64,000 nt of DNA from contig OV277874.1 in the NCBI GenBank assembly GCA_922989275.2, positions 15,364,154 to 15,428,153 on the forward strand. The letters are read 5' to 3'. Below the pieces are notes generated by a model that did no database searches, had not been told where the DNA came from, and saw only the letters and a list, made by a program, of their open reading frames with translations. Made by a program: the position numbers and the translations under genes. Shown here piece by piece: positions 1 through 11,905 of the stretch (its first letter is position 1; each line of letters starts with the position of its first letter). This DNA is from Gari tellinella (taxonomy: Eukaryota > Mollusca > Bivalvia > Cardiida > Psammobiidae).

Positions 1-3000
1 GAGGGAGTACTGTATAGTGTCAATCGTCGTTGTAAGGAGAAAATCGTTGTTCAGAAGGACGTTGGAGGGAGGGAGTACTGTATAGAGTCAATCGTCGTTG
101 TAAAGAGAAAATCGTGTTCGGAGGGACGTTGGAGGGAGGGAGTACTGTATAGTGTCAATCGTCGTTGTAAGGAGAAAATCGTTGTTCAGAAGGACGTTGG
201 AGGGAGGGAGTACTGTATAGTGTCAATCGTCGTTGTAAGGAGAAAATCGTTGTTCAGAAGGACGTTGGAGGTAGGGAGTCCTGTATAGTGTCAATCGTCG
301 TTGTAAGGAGAAAATCGTTCATCAGAGGGCCGTTGGACGGAGGAAGTACTGTATAAAGTCAAGCGTCGTAGTAAGGAGAAAATCGTTGTTCAGAGGGCCG
401 TTGGAGGGAGGAAGTACTATATAGTGTCAATCGTCGTTGTAAGGAGAAAATCGTTGTTCGGAGGGACGTTGGAGGGAGGGAGTACTGTATAGTGTCAATC
501 GTCGTAGTAAGGAGAAAATCGTTGTTCAGAGGGCCGTTGGAGGGAGGGAGTACTGTTTAGTGTCAATCGTCGTAGTAAGGAGAAAATCGTTGTTCAGAGG
601 GACGTTGGAGGGAGGAAGTACTGTATAGTGTCAATCGTCGTTGTAAGGAGAAAATCGTTGTTCAGAGGGACGTTGGAGGGAGGGAGTACTGTATAGTGTC
701 AATCGTCGTTGTAAGGAGAAAATCGTTGTTCAGAGGGACGTTGGAGGGAGGAAGTACTGTATAGTGTCAAGCGTCGTTGTAAGGAGAAAATCGTTGTTCA
801 GAAGGACGTTGGAGGGAGGGAGTACTGTATAGTGTCAATCGTCGTTGTAAGGAGAAAATCGTTGTTCAGAGGGACGTTGGAGGGAGGGAGTACTGTATAG
901 TGTCAATCGTCGTTGTAAGGAGAAAATCGTTGTTCAGAGGGACGTTGGAGGGAGGGAGTACTGTATAGTGTCAATCGTCGTAGTAAGGAGAAAATCGTTG
1001 TTCAGAGGGACGTTGGAGGGAGGGAGTACTGTATAGTGTCAAGCGTCGTAGTAAGGAGAAAATCGTTGTTCAGAGGGACGTTGGAGGGAGGAAGTACTGT
1101 ATAGTGTCAATCGTCGTAGTAAGGAGAAAATCGTTGTTCAGAGGGACGTTGGAGGGAGGGAGTACTGTATAGTGTCAATCGTCGTAGTAAGGAGAAAATC
1201 GTTGTTCAGAGGGACGTTGGAGGGAGGGAGTACTGTATAGTGTCAATCGTCGTAGTAAGGAGAAAATCGTTGTTCAGAGGGACGTTGGAGGGAGGGAGTA
1301 CTGTATAGTGTCAATCGTCGTAGTAAGGAGAAAATCGTTGTTCAGAGGGACGTTGGAGGGAGGGAGTACTGTATAGTGTCAATCGTCGTAGTAAGGAGAA
1401 AATCGTTGTTCAGAGGGACGTTGGAGGGAGGAAGTACTGTATAGTGTCAAGCGTCGTTGTAAGGAGAAAATCGTTGTTCAGAGGGACGTTGGAGGGAGGG
1501 AGTACTGTATAGTGTCAATCGTCGTTGTAAGGAGAAAATCGTTGTTCAGAGGGACGTTGGAGGGAGGGAGTACTGTATAGTGTCAATCGTCGTAGTAAGG
1601 AGAAAATCGTTGTTCAGAGGGACGTTGGAGGGAGGGAGTACTGTATAGTGTCAAGCGTCGTTGTAAGGAGAAAATCGTTGTTCAGAGGGACGTTGGAGGG
1701 AGGGAGTACTGTATAGTGTCAATCGACGTTGTAAGGAGAAAATCGTTGTTCAGAGGGCCGTTGGAGGGAGGGAGTACTGTATAGTGTCAAGCGTCGTAGT
1801 AAGGAGAAAATCGTTGTTCGGAGGGCCGTTGGAGGGAGGAAGTACTATATAGTGTCAATCGTCGTTGTAAGGAGAAAATCGCTGTTCAGAGGGCCGTTGG
1901 AGGGAGGGAGTACTGTATAGTGTCAATCGTCGTTGTAAGGAGAAAATCGTTTTTCAGAGGGCCGTTGGAGGGAGGGAGTACTGTATAGTGTCAATCGTCG
2001 TTGTAAGGAGAAAATCGTTGTTCAGAGGGACGTTGGAGGGAGGGAGTACTGTATAGTGTCAAGCGTCGTTGTAAGGAGAAAATCGTTGTTCAGAGGGCCG
2101 TTGGAGGGAGGGAGTACTGTATAGTGTCAATCGTCGTTGTAAGGAGAAAATCGTTGTTCAGAGGGCCGTTGGAGGGAGGGAGTACTGTATAGTGTCAATC
2201 GTTGTTGTAAGGAGAAAATCGTTGTTCAGAGGGCCGTTGGAGGGAGGGAGTACTGTATAGTGTCAATCGTCGTTGTAAGGAGAAAATCGTTTTTCAGAGG
2301 GACGTTGGAGGGAGGGAGTACTGTATAGTGTCAATCGTCGTTGTAAGGAGAAAATCGTTGTTCGGAGGGACGTTGGAGGGATGGAGTACTGTATAGTGTC
2401 AATCGTCGTTGTAAGGAGAAAATCGTTCATAAGAGGGCCGTTGGACGGAGGAAGTACTGTATAAAGTCAAGCGTCGTAGTAAGGAGAAAATCGTTGTTCG
2501 GAGGGCCGTTGGAGGGAGGGAGTACTGTATAGTGTCAATCGTCGTTGTAAGGAGAAAATCGTTGTTCAGAAGGCCGTTGGAGGGAGGGAGTACTGTATAG
2601 TGTCAATCGTCGTTGTAAGGAGAAAATCGTTGTTCAGAGGGCCGTTGGAGGGAGGAAGTACTGTATAGTGTCAATCGTCGTTGTAAGGAGAAAATCGTTG
2701 TTCGGAGGGACGTTGGAGGGAGGGAGTACTGTATAGTGTCAATCGTCGTTGTAAGGAGAAAATCGTTGTTCAGAGGGCCGTTGGAGGGAGGAAGTACTGT
2801 ATAGTGTCAATCGTCGTTGTAAGGAGAAAATCGTTGTTCGGAGGGACGTTGGAGGGAGGGAGTCCTGTATAGTGTCAATCGTTGTTGTAAGGAGAAAATC
2901 GTTGTTCAGAGGGACGTTGGAGGGAGGGAGTACTGTATAGTGTCAATCGTCGTTGTAAAGAGAAAATCGTGTTCGGAGGGCCGTTGGAGGGAGGGAGCAC

Positions 3001-3548
3001 TGTATAGTGTCAATCGTCGTTGTAAGGAGAAAATCGTTGTTCGGAGGGCCGTTGGAGGGAGGGAGTACTGTATAGTGTCAATCGTCGTTGTAAGGAGAAA
3101 ATCGTTGTTCGGAGGGACGTTGGAGGGAGGGAGTACTGTATAGTGTCAATCGTCGTTGTAAGGAGAAAATCGTTGTTCAGAGGCGCCGTTGGAGGGAGGA
3201 AGTACTGTATAGTGTCAATCGTCGTTGTAAGGAGAAAATCGTTGTTCGGAGGGCCGTTGGAGGGAGGGAGTACTGTATAGTGTCAATCGTCGTTGTAAGG
3301 AGGAAATCGTTGTTCAGAGGGACGTTGGAGGGAGGGAGTACTGTATAGTGTCAATCGTCGTTGTAAGGAGAAAATCGTTGTTCGGAGGGACGTTGGAGGG
3401 AGGGAGTACTGTATAGTGTCAATCGTCGTTGTAAGGAGAAAATCGTTGTTCGGAGGGCCGTTGGAGGGAGGGAGTACTGTATAGTGTCAATCGTCGTAGT
3501 ACGGAGAAAATCGTTGTTCGGAGGCGCCGTTGGAGGGAAGGAGCACTG
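1..3548 (+). repeat. 68-bp satellite array, about 52 copies
   Basis: Head-to-tail units of 68 bp (some 67 or 69), each running from TAGTGTCAATCGTCG to GGGAGTACTGTA. Variants are local: units around 950-1430 mostly carry CGTAGTAAGG with GGGACG, while units after about 2100 carry CGTTGTAAGG, which suggests local homogenisation. The unit matches the right end of MITE family F (for example 8968-9043 and 11132-11196), including its CACTGTA-like terminus. The array begins before the window and ends at 3548 in a diverged unit (GGAGCACTGAA). Short open frames inside it are by-products of the repeat. Confidence 0.95.
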
Positions 3549-3744
3549 AATTACTGCACATTCAACACATTAAAAGAATATTTTAATACGTATACACGGA
3601 TCCAGAGGGCCGTCTTGACCCCCGACAGAATAAGATTAACAGCAAAGCCTCGTAATAGTTATTTATAAAGCCGGTGTACCAAACATGGTAACACTTTTAA
3701 AGCCGAATAACTATTGGGCATATTCTAATTTCAAGAAAAAAGGT

Positions 3745-3985
3745 TTAACCCATTACTCAATAGATACACTTTTTTATTCCGCCACTGAAGAAAAGGATTC
3801 CATTTTCAGATACAGTCATGAATATGTATCATAACAAATAGTTATTATATTTTTGCAGATGTAAGCTTAAGTAGGTTGATAGTAAAGCAGAACGCGCCGT
3901 AAGACGCATTTTGTTACTTTCAGCCTGCTTTATGTGGTCACCTATCTTAGAACTGTACAAAAACAAGCTATGGGGTAAAGATTAA
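3745..3985 (-). mobile_element. MITE family B, reverse copy, diverged
   Basis: Runs from TTAACCCATTACTC to GGGGTAAAGATTAA. It contains core palindrome 2 (GTAAAGCAGAACGCGCC and its complement) and the B landmarks: a CTGAAGAAAA block on one side and a TATGGGGTAAAG end. The 200 bp between the satellite and this copy look unique. Confidence 0.7.
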
Positions 3986-4012
3986 GACCATTAATTGTAT
4001 AGTTTATCATTT

Positions 4013-4280
4013 TACAGCGCTCCCTCTCTGCAACAGCCCTCCAAACAACGATTCCTTCCTTACGACGACCCTTGTCGCTGGTCCTCAAACAAGACAATTA
4101 TTTCTAACCAAACTGACAAAAAGCTTGAATCCAGATCAGACGCTGGGTAACGCGGCGTCTGATTTGGATTCAGACTGTTTGCAAATGTTTACCAATTTCC
4201 CTCCCTATAACGACTCCCTCCGAACAACGCACTCAATGCGTGTCTCCCATTGGCTGTCGTTGTAGAGAGGGAGCACTGTA
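4013..4280. mobile_element. MITE family F, complete copy
   Basis: TA-flanked element with inverted ends TACAGCGCTCCCTCTC and GAGAGGGAGCACTGTA, and a core-1 hairpin (CTTGAATCCAGATCAGACGC). It is the nearest complete relative of the adjacent satellite. Confidence 0.8.
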
Positions 4281-5590
4281 CTTAGATTATGCAGCACATG
4301 ATATACAATTACGGTAAACTTAACTTGAACATATTGAGCACATAGACGAGTGTAGGCTACTCTTTCTTTGCAAATTACGTATTGTCTGTCATTTTCAAAA
4401 TGTGTGGACCCTGATCAGGGTCTGTAGGTCTGTACAATTTGTCATTTTGAAACAACTTGTAAAAGACAAAGACAACAATAAACAGTCAAAATGGATAAAA
4501 GATTTTTGAAACTGGAAGTTCCAGGTGTGCTAAACATCTAGCGTCTACTTTGACCCATTATACCCAGTGGATTATTCCATGTTTATATATTTGATTAGTC
4601 CATTTTTATCATAGGGATGCCTAGTCAAAAATTTCATTTTCATTTTGTTTGATATTGAAATTCCTATCAGCAAACAATGTAGACTCTGATCAGAGTCTAC
4701 ACTATTTGCCTAACTCACTTAAATTATGGGACGTGGCGAGTAAATTGGTTAAAATGTGTTTTTAAACTGAAATCTGAAATCGACCCAGTCATCCAAGTTA
4801 ACAAACCCTTTGGATCCTGATCAGGTCCCACAATCTGATCTGGATCCAAACTATTTGTAAATATCTTCAATATTGATTTACGGTATAAATATAGTAGAAC
4901 TAGATCTAACAGTAAGAAGTTACATTTATTTTAAATATAATCGACATAAACACGCATCGTTTTATGAGATTTAGTGTACTCTGGCCTTTCTGTTCTCCGG
5001 TCATGAAAACAATAAATAGAAAGGGGAGCTAAGGGTCACAAACCGAAAGTAAATATACACATATGTCGAAGATAGATACACGCTTTCTTCATTAAAACTA
5101 GTCTATGTTTCTCTTGAAATGCGTTTTTGTTATTTATGTGTCAATTATCAGCTGACGTGAGACGGGTATAAAACGGACAACTGCCCACTCTTTATAACCT
5201 GTTTACTTATGTGGGGGTGGGTGGTATTTAACATCACGTGACCTAATTTGTTAAACGTCAAAACTGAACTGTCAAATATCCAAGAATGCACATATTTCAT
5301 AAATTTAAACACTTGGAATTACTGTTAAATGGGCTGGGAGAGGGGTTGTGTGGCGATCAGCATGTGGGTTGGTGTGGGGTGTTTGGTAAGTAACTGACCG
5401 ATATGAACTGAGATGAGGGAATTCTAGAAATATTGATATCGCTTGACCCACTTCCTGAAAATCTTGGAAGAATTTATGTGGGTGGGGTGCCATTAAAATA
5501 GATGTGTGCTGACGAATGGTTTTTATGTGATCGATCTCGGATCGTTTGCATTTCGATTCGTCTGCAAAGCACATGTATCGGTAAATAAAT
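4281..5590. other. Intergenic, degraded hairpin repeats then unique DNA
   Basis: Holds small palindromes around CCTGATCAGG (4405-4445) and CTGATCAGAGTCTACAC (4670-4710, family K type, ending GGTTAAAA near 4760), and a core-1 remnant at 4805-4860. About 4880-5590 shows no repeat or gene that I recognise. Confidence 0.5.
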
Positions 5591-5599
5591 CGATAACCA

Positions 5600-6060
5600 C
5601 GCTGTCTCTCTCTCGCTCTGTCCAGTCTCTCTCTCGCATTGTCACTCTCTCTATCTGTGTATATCTGTCTGTCTTTCTCTGTGTCTATCTGTCTGTTTCT
5701 ATCTCTCCGTATATGTCTCTCTATCTGTCTCGTTTACTTCATTCTCTACATGTCTTTTTCTGATTTGGTCTGTCTACTTTTTCTTTCATCTCTCTATCTC
5801 CTCTCTAGATAGCTCTCTACACTATATCTATATTTCTCTCTATTCCCTCTATCTGTCTCTCTTCACTCTCTTCTCTCTCTCCCCTTCTCTCTATTCCATC
5901 TATATGTCTCTCTTCTCTCTCTTTCTCTCTGTCTCCTTCTCTCTATTCCCTCTATCTGTATCTCTTCTCTCTCTCCTCTCTCTCTCTCCTTCTCTCTATT
6001 CCCCATATCTGTCTCTCACCACTGTCACGTTCTCTTTCCTGTTCTCTCACTCTCTTCTCC
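5600..6060 (+). repeat. CT-rich microsatellite
   Basis: Long imperfect (TC)n, (TCTG)n and CTCTCT tract, almost pure pyrimidine on the + strand. Apparent reading frames here are low-complexity artefacts. Confidence 0.9.
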
Positions 6061-6149
6061 GTCCTGTTTGAATTGATGAGCTGTTTGCAAGTGCAATATG
6101 TTGTATTCATATAGTAGAAAAAGAACGAAACACTGGACACTACGTAACT

Positions 6150-7110
6150 CTTTCCTCCCTGAAACCTCAAATGGACAATTCTAGTTTTCAATATAGTCCA
6201 GTCTATTTTTTACTTTTAGGGTTGATTTTTATAACGTATTTCAAAATGACAAACAGTGTAGACCCTGATCAGTGGACTACTTAAGGAGCCCTCTGATCAG
6301 GGTCTACACTGTTTGCATAGGACAAGTGTACTCATCGCATGTACACTGTTTGAAAATGAGGCATATATGCGTGACTAGGGTTCAAAGACTTAAATGTTAT
6401 GTTCCGCTTAAGCAGAACGCATTTTTTACTGATGCAACGCACTGAATTGTAGAAAATGGCAATGTCTTGAAAGCCTTATAGATCATTTCAAATCGGAGTG
6501 GCAAATAGCCCCTGACATGGGGCCTGTTCAGACACAATGTTCCACGGCGTCTGGTCTAGCTCAAAGCTGTTTGAAGCTGCATTTTGTTTTTCATTTATAA
6601 ACCTATTTACTTGGAAAGAATGAAGTCTTCTCCGCTGTAAGTTGAATCTTTCTGAGAAAGATATCTGGATCAAAACATGAGGTGCAATGAATGAATGAAT
6701 GAACGACTTTATTTTACGAGGGTAACTCACTTAGTCAGGAGACTAATCTACCGCGAGGCCCTCAAAGAAGCATTTCTTACAAATCATATAACTAACAACA
6801 ATAACACGATCAATATGATCAATCAAAAACAATTAGCAAGAAAACATAACACTCTTTATATAAACAATAGTCAGGCATTTAGGCATTCTCTGCAAATAGT
6901 GTATATGTGAAGAGTACACTTGTCCTATGCAAACAGAGAAGACTCAAATCAAAGGGCTCAAAAGGACTAAAAGGAGTCATCTTGCTAGGGTCTCAACTGT
7001 CTCATATTAGAATATATTGACAAAACAAACCCTAATTAGTATATGGTGTGCTAGGCTTAATTGGAAACTGGAATTGTCCATTTGAAGTTACAGGGGGAAA
7101 AGTTAAAGTC
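6150..7110. other. Degraded MITE cluster (families G and A)
   Basis: 6150-6395 is a family G copy with the hairpin arms AGACCCTGATCAG and CTGATCAGGGTCTACAC. 6400-6650 is a decayed A-like element (it ends AAGTCTTCTCCGCTGTA). 6687-6704 is a short (GAAT)n run followed by sequence like the end of a retroelement. 6915-7106 is a second G fragment. No gene. Confidence 0.5.
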
Positions 7111-7131
7111 AAAGCAGACAAGGTATACATG

Positions 7132-7381
7132 TACAGTGGAGAATCTGTTATTCTTTCCAGTTTAAACGCAAACGTACGCAAACGCAAAGCACTAAAACGT
7201 AGAAAAGAACAACTGTTGGACAATTCTGATATTTCATGTTTATCTTGGTGGCAAACAGTTTGGAGCCTGATCAGACGCCGGGTTACCCGGCGTCTGATCT
7301 GGCTCCAAACTGTTTGCACTGCAAATAATAGTTTTAGCGTAAACGCGTTTATTGGGAAAGAATAACAGATTCTCCACTGTA
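7132..7381 (-). mobile_element. MITE family A copy
   Basis: 250 bp flanked by TA. Ends are CAGTGGAGAATCTGTTATTC and its complement. The centre is the core-1 hairpin (CTGATCAGACGCCGGG, CCCGGCGTCTGATC). Near-identical to the copies at 30951, 33388, 44179, 54719 and 61103, so it is young. The open frame across it is not a gene. Confidence 0.93.
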
Positions 7382-7410
7382 TTTGGAAAAAACAGTAAAC
7401 CTTGTGCTCA

Positions 7411-7664
7411 TTAACCCTTTCATGATCATCAAATTATTCGGGAGAGTTTTACCCCTTCACCGCTAAATTGTCGTCTGCTTCTGTATTATTGTCTGCAAGA
7501 CACGCTTAAAAGTTAGATTTAAGGTTGTATTATAATTTAATGAATATTAATAAGAGTGTCAAACAGTTTAGGTCCTGATCTGATGCCGCGTTACGCGGCG
7601 TCGGATCAGGACCCAAACTGTTTGTAAACGCTCTTTATGACGTCATTGAGAGTGAACGGGTTGA
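7411..7664 (-). mobile_element. MITE family C copy
   Basis: Runs from TTAACCCTTTCATG to GAGTGAACGGGTT. It has family C landmarks: CCCCTTCACCGCTAAATTG, GTCGTCTGCTTC, and a core-1 hairpin with arms GGTCCTGATC and GATCAGGACC. A small core-2-like palindrome follows at 7704-7775. Confidence 0.8.
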
Positions 7665-7778
7665 GCAGCCATTCACATAAAAGTAGAAAAAACATTATTT
7701 GGTTTCAGCTTACTGCAGGGTAAAAGTAAAGCAGACAATTCTGCTTTACATTTGCCCTGCATTAAGCAGTCACTTGCC

Positions 7779-8030
7779 TTAACCCGTTACCTCATAGCCT
7801 GTTTATAGTTTTGAAGACAGGTGACCACTTAAAGCAGGTTGAAAGTAAAGCAGAATGTGCCTTAAGGCACATTCTGCTTTACTTTCAGCCTGCTTTAAGC
7901 TAAAATCTGCTAGACTATATAAAATATTTATAATAGTAATTGTTCATGAAGGTATAAACTGGAACTATTTTCTTCAGCGGAGGAATAAATTAAATACGCT
8001 AAAAGTCGCTTCTATGGGGGAAAGGGTTAA
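7779..8030 (+). mobile_element. MITE family B copy
   Basis: Starts TTAACCCGTTACCTCATAGC and ends GGGGGAAAGGGTTAA. The centre is the core-2 palindrome (GAAAGTAAAGCAGAATG and complement). TTAA at both ends suggests a piggyBac-like TTAA target; that is inference from the ends only. Confidence 0.88.
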
Positions 8031-8273
8031 AGAAGGTCCATTGCTTATCAAAGAAGTGGCTGATGAACACAAGTTTGACTCTGCACTATAGTAAACACCA
8101 AGTTCTTCCCCATTATACGCGTTTGTACTTTGTTTTTAAACATATTTTATTTCAAATATTTACATGCATTTTACAAAACATACAATAAAGTTTAGGATCG
8201 AAACGAAAGCAAAACTATACATGTAGCTTATTGTGTTTCTTTCCTTGCACCGTTGTATAAGATCCTCTATACA

Positions 8274-8523
8274 TACAGTGGAGAATCTGTTATTCTTTCC
8301 CAATAAACGCGTTTACGCTAAAACTATTATTTGCAGTGCAAACAGTTTGGAGCCAGATCAGACGCCGGGTAACCCGGCGTCTGATCAGGCTCCAAACTGA
8401 TTGCCACCAAGATAAACAAGAATTATCAGAATTGTCAAAAAGTTGTTCTTTTCTACGTTTTAGTGATTTGCGTTTGCGTACGTTTGCGTTTAAACGGGAA
8501 AGAATAACAGATTCTCCACTGTA
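8274..8523 (+). mobile_element. MITE family A copy
   Basis: TA-flanked 250-bp element with intact inverted ends and core-1 hairpin. Opposite orientation to the copy at 7132. Confidence 0.93.
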
Positions 8524-8754
8524 TGCTCTATCTATAGCTTTTCTATCATATATCGTATAAATGCTTGTATTATATATAGCAATGCAAAATAAGTAATCAT
8601 TGATGAAAAGATCACTCAGTTCGGTGCTGCCTCTCTTCAACGACACCCGGTAAAACGATATAAGGCTCACCTTACTACAGACTGAAGCATTTGTGCTTCA
8701 AGAACGATTGTTAATTTGAAACAGGTTTAGACAAGGCTTCAAGTGTATACAGCT

Positions 8755-8868
8755 TTTAAGTTGAGTCTGAAGTCGTTCTCAAGCATTTGACTGGTCAGAT
8801 TGGAGCCTAGGCTCAAATCTGACCAATGAAAAGCTTGAGAACGGTCTCAGACTCAACTGAGTATGTCT
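8755..8868. repeat. Inverted repeat (foldback)
   Basis: Arms of about 50 nt: AAGTTGAGTCTGAAGTCGTT pairs with the complement near 8850, around the centre GGAGCCTAGGCTC. No coding potential. Confidence 0.75.
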
Positions 8869-8944
8869 ATTATGTAACTTTTAGAAAAACAGCATGCGAC
8901 AATTCCAATCAGACGTCATTGGAACCGTAAAAAAGTTGGACCTA

Positions 8945-9043
8945 CGATTGTCTTGTTTGAGGAACAGCGGCAAGCGTCGTTGTAAGGAGGGCATCGTTTT
9001 TGGGAAAGCCGTTGTAGGGAGGGAGGGAGAGAGCACTGTATTT
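8945..9043 (+). mobile_element. MITE family F right-end fragment
   Basis: Contains GCGTCGTTGTAAGGAGGG and GGGAGAGAGCACTGTA. This single-copy segment lines up along its length with one unit of the 68-bp satellite, which makes it the key to the satellite's origin. Confidence 0.75.
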
Positions 9044-9230
9044 AACACTTACCATGCTAGCGGCATATGGCACAGTGTTTACTTTTGCAAACAGTTTGCA
9101 CCCTGATGAGACACATCGTCATCAGGATCCAAACTGTTTGACACTCTGACCCTTTTTTGAAAAGAAACTTTGAACATTCTATTGTGTTTAATGCAGACAC
9201 GGGAGTCTAGAAAGATACTTTTACAAATCA

Positions 9231-9473
9231 GGGGCCCGTTTCATAAAACTTCGTACGACAAAAACTGTCGTAAGTTAAAACTTTAAAATTTATTTAATTT
9301 CTTATTTCTCTATCTGATCCTGTATTGTGACATCTCATTGGAATCTTCTTTTCAAGACGACCCCAAGGAAATGACACAAGAAAGGATTAGATGGAGAAAT
9401 GATTAATAATTGAGACTGTTATAATCTGACTATAACGACAACATTTGTCGTACGAAATTTTATGAAACGGGCC
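9231..9473. mobile_element. Foldback MITE family D
   Basis: Nearly palindromic throughout. Ends are GGGGCCCGTTTCATAAAAC and its complement, with inner arms TACGACAAA. Further copies are at 27209, 27673, 38330, 49298 (half), 50695 and 61588. Confidence 0.88.
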
Positions 9474-9474
9474 A

Positions 9475-9671
9475 CAGGGCTCCCGATAAGAGGGGGTAAA
9501 CTTAACAAATCCAACATTTTCTTACTCATGTCAGCACCAAATCCTATGGTGGTACTACTCATTAGATAAGAATCGCCCCGAAGAGACGATTCTAATGAGT
9601 ATTGACACCATAGGGCTGAATGCAGAGATAAAGACTTTTGATTTTGAAATTCCCACTTATCTGGATCTCTG
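9475..9671. mobile_element. MITE family J
   Basis: Ends CAGGGCTCCCGATAAGAG and CTTATCTGGATCTCTG. The centre is a palindrome around CCTATGGTGGTACTACTCA. Abuts the D copy. Related copies lie at 26906, 29740 and 36508. Confidence 0.7.
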
Positions 9672-9702
9672 CAAATCATACTGATCTTTTGTACAGCCCC
9701 AA

Positions 9703-9758
9703 CCTTTCCCCCCCCCCCCCCCCCCTCCCCCCCCCCCCCCTCCCCCCCCCCCCCCCTC
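9703..9758 (+). repeat. Poly-C tract
   Basis: About 50 bp of C broken by single T residues. Prone to assembly length error. Confidence 0.9.
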
Positions 9759-10005
9759 CGCTCGCCCCTCACTGGTCAATTCATCTTTATCCGGTTTCGT
9801 CATTCAATCAACTACATGTATTACGTGCCATGATTCACTATTTATGTATGCCGATTTATCTTTTAAATGTTTTTTTCCTCTGTCATCTATCAACTCAAAC
9901 GCGCTTAGTCAAACCCGGGTGTATTTAAAACACATAGTTTGGTTGTTCGACCTAGGCGATATCGACTTATCGAAATTAAAGAGTAGATTTGCGGGTACGT
10001 TCGAC

Positions 10006-10255
10006 TTAACCCGTTACCCATAGCCTGTTTCTGGGTGTGAAGACACGTCACTAAATAGGTTTATAGTAAAGCAAAATGCGCATTAAGGCACATTATGCTT
10101 TACTTTCAGCCTGCTTAAAGCTACCATTTGTTAGAATATACATGTATAACATATTTCATATGATACATTTTCATGACTACAAATTGGAACTATTTTAGAC
10201 AGTGGAAGAAGAAATTAAATGCGATAAAAGGCGCTTCTGTTGGAGAAAGCGTTAT
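10006..10255 (+). mobile_element. MITE family B copy
   Basis: TTAACCCGTTACCC start, core-2 palindrome at 10060-10115, and the typical AAAAGGCGCTTCTG end block. The last bases (GCGTTATG) have decayed. Confidence 0.8.
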
Positions 10256-10405
10256 GCGAGTCGAGCTCAAGTGATCGAGGTACAACTGTAGTTAGACAGC
10301 AGAATATCGATTCGTTGTGCTAGTTCTTGAGATGCAACTGAAGTTGACCTCCCATCAGTTCAAATAGGCCGTGTCTGCTTCACATTTGTTTGTCTTGGTA
10401 GCTTT

Positions 10406-10560
10406 AAACCTCTTCACTGCCTTACCCCGAGTAGGCCTACAGTAGTTATTTGCAAACAGTTTTACACTCATTTCAATATTTCATAAGTCAAAATAACAGA
10501 TTTAATTTGAGAAATAAAAGCAGACGACAATTGATGACGTCATGGCAGTGAAGGGGTTAA
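10406..10560. mobile_element. MITE family C2, short copy
   Basis: Bounded by CCTCTTCACTGCCTTACC and ATGGCAGTGAAGGGGTTAA. The core-1 hairpin is half deleted. It contains TGATGACGTCATGG. Confidence 0.65.
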
Positions 10561-10590
10561 CGCTTTGCCAGCCGATCGTGACGTTGCTGG

Positions 10591-11196
10591 TACAATGCCA
10601 CCTCTCTACAGCGACACCCAATGGGAGACAAATATTGTGTGCGTTGTTCGGAGGCAGTCGTTATAGGGAGAGAAACTATCATTAGAGTGCTGATAACGAC
10701 ATGGCTTACGTTTGCAAACAGCTTGAATCCAGATCAGACGCCGCGTAACGCGGCTTGTGATCTGGATTCAAGCTGTTTGTCACTCGTCATTAGGATTTGT
10801 TTGGTCAAAATAACCAATATGTAACTTAGAGAAAAAGCAGCAGACGAGATATTTAACCCATTACCTGATAGCCTGTGTCTAGTTTTGACAATAGGTGACT
10901 ACTTAAAGCAGGTTGAAAGTAAAGCAGAATGCGCCATATGGCGCATTCTGCTTTACTTTCAGCCTGCTTTAAGCTATTACCTGCTAGAATATGGAAAGTA
11001 TTAAATATGACACATATTCATTACGGTATATATTGGAACTATTTTCTTCAGCGGATGAATAAAATGAATGTGCTAAAAGTCGCTTCTATAAGGGAAAGGG
11101 TTAAGCAGACGATATATCTTTGGAAACAGCGGCAAGCATCGTTGTATAAGGAGGGAATCATTGTTTGGAGAGCCGTTCTAAAGAGGGAGCAATGTA
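10591..11196 (+). mobile_element. MITE family F copy interrupted by MITE B
   Basis: Left part 10591-10852 has the F start and a core-1 hairpin (CTTGAATCCAGATCAGACGC). The right part resumes at 11105 and ends GAGGGAGCAATGTA. A complete family B element lies between them, so F is the older insertion. Confidence 0.8.
10853..11104 (+). mobile_element. MITE family B nested in F
   Basis: TTAACCCATTACCTG to AGGGAAAGGGTTAA, with core 2 (GCGCCATATGGCGC at the tip). Nearly identical to the copy in intron 5 of the zinc-finger gene (20763-21014). Confidence 0.88.
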
Positions 11197-11670
11197 TTTG
11201 TAAACAGTTTGCAATCCGGACCGGACGCCGCGTCTCTCTCAAATCAGACGGCTCAGGGCTCCAGATTAGAGCGAGTAAGTTGAATAAATCCAACATTTTC
11301 TTACTCATTTCAAAACCAAATCCTATGGGTTACTACTCATTAGAATCGTCGTTCAGGCTATACTAATTATGCTTTAACTTTTTCGCTGCCACAATTATCG
11401 TGAAACTTTACACCTTCACCGTTTCATTGTCGTCTGCTTCAATTGTGTTGTTTGCAAGATCGTTTCAAAGTAAGAATTCGACCTCTGTGGCCTTGACCTC
11501 AGACTCTTGCTTTTCAGTTTCGGTATATGCCACTGGCGAGCTTTGTTGTCTCTATGACAACTTTTGTTTTGCATTGGAGTGATTGGACTATACAGGTAGT
11601 TTAGCATTGACTTCCTATTAACACAGCGTTGTCCTTTATGTTTTTATTGAAACTTTACTGATATCAAATG
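11197..11670. other. MITE fragments, otherwise no gene
   Basis: A core-1 remnant at 11205-11250, a J fragment from 11254 (CAGGGCTCCAGATTAG) to about 11365, and a family C fragment at 11371-11462. The rest is unassigned. Confidence 0.5.
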
Positions 11671-11899
11671 TAGTTGAGAAAACGTTATTCTTTCCCGTGT
11701 AAACGCAAAAGAAAAAAGCAAACACAGTAGAAAAATACAATGTTCTTGCATTTCTACCGATTTATTTTAATCTTACTGACAAACCGCTTAAAGCCTGATC
11801 AGACTCCGGATTTTCCGGCGACTGATCTGGCTCCAAACTGTTTGCATTAGTAATAGTTTTAACATATATTGGAAAAGAATAACGTCTTCTCCACCGAAT
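11671..11899 (-). mobile_element. Diverged family A MITE
   Basis: GTTGAGAAAACGTTATTCTT start, central hairpin around AAAGCCTGATCAGACTCCGG, and an end AATAACGTCTTCTCCACCG. Clearly older than the near-identical A copies. Confidence 0.7.
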
Positions 11900-11905
11900 A
11901 AGTTC

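Noticed and set aside
2940..3143. Open frame of 67 codons in the satellite
   Set aside because: The frame follows the 68-bp unit and breaks at unit indels; no gene features.
1..3548. CRISPR-like array
   Set aside because: Units are contiguous with no unique spacers, in a eukaryotic genome, and match a MITE end.
5305..5763. Short frames on both strands near the CT tract
   Set aside because: Low-complexity sequence with no splice context or domain.
7048..7365. Conserved [12 protein letters not shown] protein seen at many places on both strands
   Set aside because: It is the translation of the family A MITE hairpin; it appears on both strands because the element is palindromic.
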